Shown here in pieces: positions 48,601 through 60,600 of a stretch of 64,000 nucleotides of DNA (within the stretch, counting starts at the first letter, position 1; every line of letters starts with the position of its first letter). The position numbers and the translations under genes are program-made. The DNA comes from Actinospineispora eucalypti. GTDB taxonomy: Bacteria > Actinomycetota > Actinomycetes > Mycobacteriales > Pseudonocardiaceae. Location of the stretch: assembly GCA_014208095.1 (NCBI GenBank), contig JACHMT010000003.1, forward strand, positions 62,001 through 126,000, in the 5' to 3' direction. The notes beneath the pieces were generated by a model. The model was not told the DNA's origin. It saw nothing but the letters and a program-made list of their open reading frames with translations, and did no database searches.

Positions 48601-51600
48601 GTCCCCGGAACCGCGGTCGTCCCGGTCGCCGGCCAGCCGGACCCGACCGTCCTCCAGGACGAACCGGTCCTGCGCGAGGACCACGGCCAGCTCGCCCAGG
48701 TCGGTGTCCAGCAGCTCCTGGGCCTCGAGCACCGCGGCCGGGCGGCCCAGGTCCAGGCCGAGCAAGGTGGCCAGCCGGTCGCCGAGCGCCGCGCCGGACG
48801 GGTCGAGGGCACGGTAGCGCGCCCGCAGCCGCGACAGCAGCGTCTCGACCCTGGCGCGGGCCGGCAGGTCGCGCTTCACCAGCTCGGCGACCAGCAGGAT
48901 TTCGGCGAGTTGCCCCAACACTCGGCGCATCTCGACCAGCCGACTCGCCCGGTCGAGACCGCGGTCGAGCGCCGCCGCGGTGCGGTCCAGATAGCCTGCC
49001 ACCCGGTCGACCCGATCGGCGGCGGTGTGCACCACGGCCGTCGGGTCCCTCGGCGCCTCCAGGGCACGGATGAGTTCCTCCCACCGGTACGCCCGGTCGA
49101 GCACGAGGCGCAGCAGCGGTCCCAGGAAGGCGAGGACCGACTCGGTCTCGGCGGTCCGCGGCCCCGGACGGACCAGCTCGAAGAAGCGTTTCTCGAGCTC
49201 CTCGTGCAGCGCGGCCGCTGCCTGCCGCTGCCGGTGCAGCGCGGCGATCAGGTCGGAGCGCCGCTGGCCCTCGGGGAGGACCTCCACCTGGGTGGCGGCC
49301 GCGCGCAGGTCGTCCAGGTCCGTGCGCCAGGCCAGCACCAGCACTGCCCCGACCGTCTCCAGCTGCGTGCGAGTCAGCGCGCGCCCGGCTTCGTCGCGGA
49401 ACAGCCGCGCCGCCTCGGCGTTCTCCACCGACCAGTTGGACAGCAACCGGATGACCTCTGGCCGCACCGTGCCCGCCGGCATCGGGTCGTCCAGCCGGTG
49501 CGGCACTTCGAACAGGTCCGCGAACAACCGGTGCGGGTCGGTGACCAGCGCCAACACCCGCTCCAACTCCGCCCGCACCCGGTCGCGCCCGGTGTCGCGG
49601 AGGTGCAGCTTCACCCCGTCACGCAGCACGAACCGGTCGGGGTTCTCGGTGGCCACGCCGCTCAGCGCCGCCGGCGGCTCCAGGAGCAGCCAGCTCAGCC
49701 GATCCAGGTCCGCCGCGTGCGCCGGAATGACCCCGAGCAGCGCGGCAACCCGGTCGGCGAGCGACTCGCCGGCCTTCGGCGGGTTCCACCGAAGGTAGAG
49801 CGCGGCAATCCGAGCCTTCAGCGGGTCGAGCTGGACAAGCAGCCTCGGGTCGTCATCCCACAGCGCACGCAGCCGACGCTCGACCGCCGCGATCCGGTGG
49901 GCCAGCGCGTACACCGCCTTGGCTGGGCCATCGGACCGCTCTTCCAGCTCGTTCAACGCCACCTGGACCCGCGCGAGCCGCCGGAGCGCGAGCATCGGTT
50001 CGCTCTCCGGGGCACGCACCGCCACACCGAGCCGCTGCCACAGCGCCGCCGGCCGGCGCACCTGGTCGCGCAGCGCCAGGAGGGCCTCGATCACCTCCCG
50101 GTCGGCCTGGGCCGGTGCCGTCCCGAGCACCCGGTCGATCTCGGCTGCCAGGTCGAGCGCGTAGTCGACGCGGGCGGTGATGCCGGCCAGCAGCTCCGGC
50201 ACCGGCTTGGTGACGGAGTCCAGGGAGATCAGCATCAGGTCGGTGATCCCACCCGGCGCGTCGAGCTCCGCAACACCCGCCCGCAGCCGCTCGGCCATCC
50301 CGGACAGCAACGTCACGTGCTGAGCGCGCAACCCGTTGAGTGCCCCGATCGCGGCCGCCCAGTTGTCCCGCTCCCCCTCGGTGACGCCCCGCACCCGGTG
50401 CTGCTCTTCGAAGGCCCGCCCGAGCTCCCAGAACAGGCGCACCACCTCGTCGATGGCCTGAACCAAGCCGGGCTGGCCGAACATCCTGGCAAGCCGGCGC
50501 ATGCCTTCGGTCTCGCGCAGCACCGGCTCGGCCACCCCGATCAACACGCCGCCCGGCACCGGGGCGCCGATCCAGGTGTAGAGCACCAGCCCGTCCACCG
50601 GCAGCTGCTCGAGCAGCTCGGCGGGCAGCAGCCACAGCCGGGGGTCGTCACTGCCCAGCGTGTCGCGCTCCGGTTCGGTGAGTGGGCGCGTCAACCCGGT
50701 CTTGAACGCTTCGCCCAGCCTGGCGTTGACCGCCGTAACCTGGTCGGACTCCAGCCGCTGCCCGCCCTCGGAGAGCGCGCCGGACCGACCCGACACGCGA
50801 CCGGTGAGGCCAAACAGCCAACGGATCACCGGCGCCGCCCGGCTGAGCAGCGGACCGGCCAACGGCGCCACAAGCCGGTGCGCGAGGGCGGTCAACCAGA
50901 CCGGCGGGCCGCGGATCATGATCACTGCGAGCAGCAGCACCGCCGCGGCGACGGCGGCCCGAAGCACCGGGTCGTGGACCGCGTCGCCCGCCCCGAGAAG
51001 CCCGAACGGCAGCGTCGCGGACGGACTTCCGCCACGCAGCCAGCGGTGGATGCCTAGCGCCACGTCGTCGGTGATCTCGTCGCGGGTGAGCTCGATGTGT
51101 GACCCGGCCCTGTTGCCCTTCGGGGTCACCCGCTCGATGTCGCCAGGGCGGGCCGTGTCTCGCTTGAGGTAGCGGGCGCGGAACTCGGCCAGCGGGATCG
51201 GGTCGCCGGAGCCCCGCCAGGACACCAGCACGTCGAGCGCCGTGGCGCGCTGCTGCTTCGACAGGTGCTCGGGCCGCCAGTTCGCGAGGTAGACCCGCAA
51301 CTTCGCCGGGGAGCCGGTGGGGATCTCCCTAAGAAGACGGCGCAGGATGGTGTTCTCCCGATTCTCCCCGGATGGCTTGTCGAGTTTGACGGTCATCCAC
51401 TTGATCAGGCCGAAGCGGTTCGCCAGCAGGAGGTCGAGCTCGATGACTTGCTGGGGGTGGGTCCCGGATTCGGTGAGGATCAGCACCCGCACGTTCCGCA
51501 ACAACTCGGTGCCGAACGCGACCGACTCGGACAACGACGCCGCGACCAACTCCTCCAGCAGGTAGCCGGCAACCTGGCCGGCCCAGCCGTGCCTGCGCAC

Positions 51601-54600
51601 GAAGGCCAGCGGGTCGGCGGCGAACTCCGCGTGGACCGCCGGGTCGGCGGCCCGGTCGCCGCCGTGCTCGGCGACCAGCTCGTCCACCACCCGCCGCCAC
51701 TCGGCGCTCAGGTGGCTGGCCAGCGAGTCGATGCCGACGACCAGCGCCGCATCCTCGTTCCGGAGCTGTCGCTCGGCGAAGGCGACCACCTCGGCCAGCT
51801 CGCCGGCCGGCGCCGGCGGCGCGTCCCGCAGGACCTGCTGGTACGTCGCACGGAACACCGCGCGCGACGGCCGGCCCGTCTTCACCGCGACGACCCGGTC
51901 CGTCCCTGGCAACGGGGTGACCTCCGCGCCGAGCTGGGTCAACAGGCTGACGACGTACCGGCGGGTCTTCTGGCGGGCGCCGCCGAGGTCCATGCGCAGC
52001 ACACCGCCCAGCCGCAGCGCGGTCATCAGTTCGGCGAGCGCGCCGATCCTCGGTCCGGTGAACGCGGTGTGCGGCAGCTCCTCGAGCAGGATCTCCTGGT
52101 AGCGCTCGGTGGGCAGATCGATGGCCGAGGGCTGGCCGAGCAGATCCGATCCCGCGGCCGGGTGGTCGTGCAGCGTCTCGTCGCGGTGCGACCACCCGGC
52201 CCGGCCGACACCGATTACCAGCCGGGGGTGGGTTTGGTCGGGCGGCAGGCGGTGGGAGGCGACCGGCACGGCCAGGTTCGGCAGCGGTGCCAGCGCGGCG
52301 ACCCACGACTCCGGTTTTCCGGGGTGGCGGATGTGCAGCCGCTCGTGCTCGAGCAACTCGGCCAGGGCCGCGTCATCCAGCGACCCGAATGTCGCCGTGT
52401 CCAGGTAGGTCCAGCCGCGGTAGCTGTAGCCGCGCAGGTCATCGGGTCCGCCCAGGTCCGCGCTGTGCCCGGGTAGGTCGTCGATCAGGGCGATGCCGTA
52501 CCAGCCGGCCACTTCCTCCGGGGTGTAGCCACCGAGCGCGGCGATCTCCCCGGGCAGCAGGACGAACCGGGCGTCCTCGGGGCTCAGCCCGGACGCCAGC
52601 GCGGCCCGATGCGCGGGCGTGGCGTCCTCGTGCGACTCACGGCCCGGACCGCCCGAGTGGAGGTCGTCGTCGCCCGGCTCGTCCGGGGAGCCCCGGGTCG
52701 GCCGCCCGTCCCGCTCCGGGGACCGCGGCATCAGCCACACCCGAACGGCACGAACGCCCCGGCCGAGGACTCCGGGCTCGAACACGATGCCGTGCCGGGC
52801 GAAAGCCACCTCACCCAGCGCGTACGCGACCCGGTTCTCCTCCTTGCCCAGCCCGCCGTGGTAGTGCCTGCTGCGAGTGTTCAGCCACCGACCCACCAGG
52901 CGCCGGTCCGCGGTCCGGCGGACGCTGGCCTCCCCGGCGGCGATCACGAACGGCTGCCCGCCGGACGGCCAGGTGTGCTTGATCAGCACGAAGAAACCGT
53001 TGATCTTGCCGGACGTCGGCGACACCCACAACCCGCCGTCGTCCCGCAGCACCCAGTTGACGCGGTCGTTCTCGGCCAGGATCTCCTCCGCATCGCGGGT
53101 CCCGACCTGCGCATAGCCGGCCTGGGCCAGGAACGCGGTCAGCCGCTCGCTCTGTACGGATCCCGGGGACCGGTTGTGCCGGCGGGGCGCGGCGGCGACG
53201 ATCCGCTGCCAGCCGGCGTCGTCCGGCGAGTTGGCGGCGGACAGCCGCATGCCACCGATCGTCACCGGTGATTCAGTCACCCGGGCAGGCCGATTCAGCC
53301 ACCGCCGCCAGCCGGGCACCATCGCCATGCCGGTCAGGCCGAACGGCGCGGTCACCCCGGCACCGACCAGCGCAAGGCCGATCAGCGCGCCGACGGTCGC
53401 CCCACCGGCCAGGTAGAGAACCACCCGAGCCACCGGCCTCGACGGTGCCCAGACCTGGACGACCCCCGCGACCGCGGTGACGATTCCGGCGACCCAGACC
53501 ACCACCGGCCCCAACCACATCGCCAGCACACCACCGACGAACACGGCCAACACCGCGCCGGCCGGCAGCCACCGACGGTTGCGCCCAGCACCGGACTCCA
53601 GCACCCCGGAGGACACAATCCCGCCACCGGTCGAACGCACCCCGGGACACACGACCAGGTCGCCCGGGGAGAGGGAAAGCACCCCCGACGACACGATGCC
53701 GTGGCCCCGCGAACCCAGCGCGTACAACGCATCGGCCCGCTGCCGCAGGTTGGCCGCGAGTGCATCGCCCAGCAGCGGGTTCGCGCCGATCCCGGACGCA
53801 CCGGCCGCCAACATGCTGACGTCGCCGTCGATCCGCCCGATCTCCAGCTCGAGCGAGTGACCGAGCTCCGCCCAGTTGTCCTCCCGGCTGCGCGCCACGT
53901 CGTTGCGGTAGCCGAACAGGTCGTCGCGGACCTCGCTCAGCTCGAGGAACGCCTGGTCCAGCTCACCCGCCTCGACCCGGCCAGCGACCTCCCGCATCCG
54001 CTCGGCGACCGGCGGCAACACCACAGCGGCGGCGGCAACAGCGCCGGCAACACCCGGCCGGGCACCGTGGCCGCGCTCGGCGCTCGGCCGGCCGACGGTG
54101 CGCCCGATCCACCGCGCCAGGCGGGACCGCAGCGAGCCGATCGGGGAACCCCGGATCGGCCGGCCCTCCCGCTCGGGCGACCGCACGTGGACCAACAGCA
54201 GGCCCAGCCCGAACGCCACAGCCGCACCCAGCAGCGCCCAGCCAAGCCACGGAGCGATGGCGGTGTGCCCCATCGCCAGGCCACTCAGCGCCGGCAGTGA
54301 CGTCACCGGGTCGTTGGACGACGTGTCACCGCGCAGCCGGGCGAACACGGCCTCGTGCCGCAGCAGTCGCTCCGCGCTGGTCCAGCCGGCCAGCAGTCCG
54401 GCCACGGTGGCTTCGTCTTCGCTGGTCGGCTCGAGGGCCAGCAGCGACTTGCCGAACTCGGTGAGCTCGTAGGTGTAGGCCGTGCCGTTGCTACCCGCTG
54501 TGAGCACCACGCCGAGCTTGGCGAGCGCGCCCAACCGGGTCCGCAGCTGGTCACGCGTCCAACCCTGCCGCAAGGCCTCCAGCTGGCGGGCGGTCCGCGG

Positions 54601-57600
54601 CTCTTCGGCGGCGTCCAGGGCGCGCAGCAGGTCGTTCAGCACCGGCGCTGCCTCGACCGGCACGACCGGGGCGCGCCGCACCGGCACCAACGCGGCGGGC
54701 GAAATGGCGACCACCACCGTGGGCTCCGCCGAGGGAGCCGGCACGGGGGCCGTGGTGAACCGGTGCAGCGCGGCCCACATCACCGCCAAGTCGGCATCCT
54801 GGCGGTCCGGCCAGTCCGGCCAGCGGGCGAACAGCCGCGCGAGCGCGACCCGCGCCGGATCACCCAGCTGGGAAAGCAGCTCCGCCGGGCGTTCGGCCAA
54901 CCGGAACCGGTCACCGACGTGGGTCGCCCAGCCCTCGTCGACCAGCACGTCCAACACCGACCGCACCTCGGCCGGCTCCCGGCCCAGCGCGTCGGCCAGC
55001 TCGGCGAGGCTGGCGCCATTGGCGGCGGCCAGGCCCTCGAGCAGCAGACCCAGGCCGGACTTCGGCTTGGCGTCCGCGTGCTGGGCGATCGGCACCCCGG
55101 CAAGCTCGAGCAGCACCTCCACGATGCCGGCTCGCTGGTTCTCGTCGAGCCGGTTCAGCAACGCGACACGCTTGGCCGCCATCCGGTACCGGTCGCCGTC
55201 GCGGACCAGCCAGCCCCGCTCGACCAGCCGTGCCAACGCCTTCTCGGTGTCGGTGCCGAGGTGTGCCCTGAGCTCGTCGACGCGGGCGCCCTCCTTCCCT
55301 GTGAGCAGGCGAAACACCTGGCTGCGCAGCGAGGAGGGCGGGCTGCTGTCCGGCCGCTCGACACGCGCCGAGGACAACTCGAAGGGCCGGGTGGCCAGCA
55401 GCTTGATCACCCGCAGCAGCGCGTCCGCGGCCTTGTCGGCGTTGCGCGCCTCAATCGGGTCGGCCGAGTTCCACGACGGCTTGAGCCCGAGCACGTTCCG
55501 CGCCAGCGACACCGCGTCGCTCATCGCGAAGTCGTACAGCGTGGCGGAGCCGGTGGGCAGTCTCAGCAGCGCTTGGCCACCTGCGGTCAACCGATAGCCG
55601 AGGCCGGCGCTGCCCTCCACCAGCTTCAGGTCCACCAGCGTGGCCAGCGCGTTCTCGATCTCCGCCCGGTCCGCCGCCGCGTCCTCGGTGCTCAGCGCGG
55701 CAACCAGCCGGTCCACCGGGACCCGCGACCGCAGCGGGGCGAGCAGTTGGCCCAGGCTGAAGAACGCCACCGCACCCAGCAAGCCGGCGGGCGAACCGTG
55801 CCCGGTCACCAGGTGATCGTCGGCACCAAACGCGGGCGTCGCGGCCAAGATGACCAGCACCACCGTCAGGGCGGCGATCACCGCCAGGCGCCAGCCCCAA
55901 GCGCGAGCCAACCGGCCCCGAACACCGTTGAGCGCCTGCCCGGTGTCTTCGCGCTCGGTCCGGTTGGCGCCGAACTCGGCATCCGGGTCGGCGGGCACCG
56001 GATGCCCCGCGTCACCGCGGGCAACCAGCTCGACCAGCCGGCCGACCAACCGCGCCCCGATCGCGGCGGACTCCCGCCAGCCGTCGGAGAAGTTGATTCC
56101 GAGGACATCACCGGCGTCGTCGAACAGCGGCGAACCGGAAGCTCCCCCTTCGTTAAAGCCGAGCGTCCGGTACCTGTCGGCCTTGATGCGATAGACGAAG
56201 TCCGGGACGACCAACCGCCGCTGTCTCGGGTTGCCGATCATGGTGGCTCGCTGGTTGCGCCCGACCGGTTCGGTGCGCACCTTGGCGGCGGGGCGTCGCA
56301 GATCCCACACACTGACCACGGCGATGTCCACGGTTGGTATCCGCAGTCCCATTGTGTCCATCGAGCGGGCGCTATGCCGGAAGGTGCGCCTGGCCAACCC
56401 GGCGAGGTCTCCGTACTCGCCGAGCGTGAGGCTGCGTGGGTTGGTCACCGGCAGCGAGTCGACCGTGAGCAGGTCGGCAAAGAGCGCTACGTGGTAGTTC
56501 GTCACCACTTCGGCCGGGCGCTCATCGGTCCCCTCGACCATCACCACCCCGGTGGCGACGACCACGCCGTCGTCATTCTTGAAGTCGACGACGCTCCGCC
56601 CGGCGGCGTCCAGCGCCTCGGCATCGGCGACCAACCCGGCCGGGGCGCCGTCCGGAACGGGGCGGAACCCGATGAGCCGAACCGCCCCCGGTTGGAGGTT
56701 TTCGAGAATGATCTCGAACTCGCGCGGCAGCTTGGTGAACCACTTCTGCGGCCAACCGGCCGGCGCCGAGTCGAGCCTGACCCGCAGCACCGCCTGGCCC
56801 TCGCCCACCGGATAGACCGCCAGCGGGTCGAGTTCCAAGGCGGTCGCGATGAGCTCCAGCAGCCGGGTGGGCCGCTCCCACACCGGCATACTGCTCGGCA
56901 GCCAGGACCCCGCCCGGCCAACCATCTCGGACAATCCCCTCGCGGCGTGCGACAGCTCCTCATGCGGGCCGTCCAGGCCGCCGGGCTCCTTGAAGATGCG
57001 CACCAACCCGAGACGGCTGTCGAGCTCCCAGAGCCACACTTCCTCGCGTTCCGGGCCGACCTCCGCGCGCAGCGGCGCGAAACTGGACGCACCAATCACC
57101 AGCTCACCCGTCTCCCGTTCGCGCTTCGACAGGTCACGGCCGAAGGTGGCCGCCGCCTTCAACCGGCGCACCAACACAGCGTCCGACTTCGCCGGCCAGC
57201 GCAGGTCCGGGCGCAGCCGGCCGAACCGAATGTGCCCGAGTACCAGCCGAATCCAGTCGCGTTTGCCGATCGCTTCGCCGTCTAGCCGGCCGCTGCGCAC
57301 CAACCGCCGGTACACCTTGCGCAACTCGGTAACCGGCCGGTTCTTGAAGGTCACCCTCGCCAACAGGCCGGAGGCCTGAGAGACGCCCAAGCCGACCAGA
57401 CCGACGATGAGCCAACCGACGGGCCCGATCGTGGTGTCGCCAAGCAGACCGCCGGTGTCGGCGAATGCCGGCGTGACGGCCACCACCAGCAGCAATGCGG
57501 CCGCGGCGCTGATCATGGTCAGCAACCGGGCCAACCACGCCCGCCACCTGGGCACCATCAGCGCAACCACCGCGACCATCGCCAGCGCGGTCAGTACCGG

Positions 57601-60600
57601 GTACGCGGTGAACCAGTCGTGCCCGAGCACCGCCGCGCCAGCCAGTGGAGTGGCGGGGCTGGAGGTCGTGGATTCGGACTGCCACACCGTCGCGTCCGGC
57701 GGCGCGGGGAACGTCTCGTTGGGGTCGTAGCTCAACCCGAAACCGGGGGTCGCCCACACGAAGTCGGCCAGATCCTCGGCATTATCCGCAACCAGCCCGG
57801 CCAACCATTCCAGCTGCATGGGCTGGCCAGGCCGCAGCGCCAGGACCTTGGCGATCCGGCGGCCGCTCATGGGCTGGTCGGTCGGGTCGAGTTGCCAGTA
57901 GTAGTCGTAGACCGCGATCCGCAGATACCCGATCTGGTCGGCAAGCGAATCGGCTTCCAGGTCGTCCTCGTTCGGGTCGGCGAACTCATCGAAGATCCGG
58001 TCAAGTTCCTCGAGCAGAGCCATGACCTCGAGCATCGCGGCCTGGCGCTCGTCCTCGGTGAGCTCGCCGCGCGCGCGTTGCTTGGCCCGGTTGAGCCGGA
58101 ACTCCAGTCCGGCCAGCGCCGATTCGCCATCCAGGGGCAAGTCGAGATCGACCAGGTAGACCCGGCCCCCCTCGACGACTAGCTCGTCCGTGTTGTCTTC
58201 GAGCGCCGCGCGCAAGTCCTCGGGCCGCTGGACCAACAACTGGCCCAGCGCGTCCAGTGATGCCCCCTGGTCCGGTGCTCCCCTCAGCAACGCGGCGACC
58301 TGCTCCGGTGGGGACCGGCCCCGCGCGAGGTCTGACCGCTGGTAACGCCGGAGCGTTGCCGCCCGCAGTTGGTCGCGAGCCTCGGCGTCCTCGGGATCGA
58401 GGTTCAGTTCGTCGAGCGTGGCCAGCAGCTCGGCCTGCCGCACGAACCCGGCCGCATCGGGGTTAGCCGCAAGTTCGGCCAGGGTGGCCCGGCTGTGGGC
58501 CAGCAGCGTGGACTCCCGCAGTTGTTCGGCCGCTTCCGGGTCGGCGGGCCTGCGCACCGCGTCGTCCAGCTCGCTCCACCGGTCCCGGAGACGCTCCGCG
58601 TGTCGCCGCAGCGCCTCCAGGAACGGGATGGCGCCGTCGAGCACGGTGACATCGGTGCTGGTCCGGCCACTGGCTGTGCTGGCGCCGATCAACCGCTCCA
58701 GCATGCCGAGCATCCCGTCAATTTCCGCGACCTGCGCGTTGGCGGCGTCCAGCCGCTGGGTCAGGCTGGCCAGGAGCGCGGGCAGCCGCCCCGGTGGGGC
58801 GTCACGCAGCAGCACCAGGAGGGTGACCATGTCGTTGAGCTCGTGCTCGCGGATCTCCGGCAACGCCGCGGTCAGCTCGGCCCACTCGGTGCCGGCCAGC
58901 GGATCGGACCCCAGGGCCAGCATCCGGTCCTCGGCCAGCCACCCGGCGAGCAGCGCGGCTTGCAGCGCGTCGAGCTCGACTCCGGCGAGCCGACCGGGAA
59001 GATCCACCACCGCGCCGCCGTCGCTGGGCCGGGTGTCGACATCCAGCCACAGCACATGCACCAGCTGGCCGGCGAAGTCCACCTCGAGCCGGCGCAGCTG
59101 CCCGATCAGCTCCCGCCGCGCGTCTTCCTGCCCCGTGTCTTGTTGCCCCGTGGTCCCGCCGATCCGGTGGGTCAGCTCGTACCGGTACGCCGCCTGCCAG
59201 AACGCCGCCACCCCGGCAACCACCGGGCGCAGTCGCTCGGTTTCCCACAGCGCGCGTTCGGACACGCCGATCAGTGCGCCGCGCGGCCGGCCCTCCCCGA
59301 CCCAGGTATAGAGCACCAGCCCGTCGACCGGGTCGCCGTATACGCCGTCGGCCAGCCGCTCCAACACCGGCTCGGGGATCAGGCGCAGCCGCGGATCGGA
59401 CAGCCCGAGGGCGCTCCGCTGCTGGTCGGTCAGCTCGGGCAGGTCCTCCTCGGCGAACATCCTGTCGACCGCCCGCTCCTGGCCATCCGTCAGCCGCTCC
59501 TTGGACAACGCACCGGAAATGGGCTTGTCGCCACGCATCACTCGGTGCAGCGGCAATGCCATTGTGCTGCTGGCACCGGCCCATGCAGTCGGCAACCCGG
59601 TGGCCGACAGCGGCCCGAGGCCGGCCCACATCAGCGGTTCCAGCCACCGCTTGACCCGGTACTGGGCGAGCGGCGCCAACAGCCAGCCGGACGCCCACGG
59701 CGGTCCCCGCAGCGACACGCTCGCGTCCCGCGCCGCCGCCCGCGCCCCGGCCCGCTTGACCAGCCACCACATCGCGGCGAACACCACCGCGACTCCGGCG
59801 GCCACCAATACCGCCACCTGCACCCAGTCCGGCACACCCTGCGCCATGCCCAGCCCGATCAGCGGCGCGCCGGCCATGCCGTGCCGCCTGGCCGACCCGC
59901 CGTCACGCACTTCCCCGCGGAAGAACACCCGCGACCTGGCGAACGCGGTGCGCGCTCGGGTCTGCAGCTCCTGCTCGGTGAGGTGATCTGAGTGGTAGTC
60001 AAGCGGATCGACAGACAGCCACCGGCCCTCCAGACCGTGCCTGCTCGGGGCAATTCCGGCTTGGCCGGCTCCCAGCAAGTGCCGACCCTGCGCGAGGGCG
60101 GTCTCGCTTGTGCCCAGCGGGGCGATCCAGACGGAACCGTTGCGGTCGAGGATCCAGGTGATCTCTGGGCTGTCGAGGAGAAGTTGGTGTGCTTCGGGTG
60201 TGCCTAGCCTCGCCCGGGCGATTCGGGATGCGGCGGTGTTCTTGGTTGCAGTGGTGCGCGGAGTCAGCAGGTAGCTGGCCGGGTCGGTCGGGCGGTTGAC
60301 CAGGTAGGTGTTGAACAGTTCCACCTGCTCGGGGGTGGAGAGCACGATCTCGGTGAGCGGGGCGTTGAACGCGGGATCTGTGTAGCGATGCTCGGTGAAC
60401 GTGGCGCTGTAGAGGTCCGCCGGAATCAGGGACACGATGATCCCGCCCGTTTGCCAACCCTCATAGTTCCCCGAGAAGCTGTGGGCGGCCGCCAGGTCCG
60501 GCGACACCCAGGTGGGTGTGCGTTGCGGGTCGAATCCATCCCGCACGGCCGCCGGGTCCGAGCTGCGGTGATAGACCGGCACGGATGCCGTGGCAGGCAG

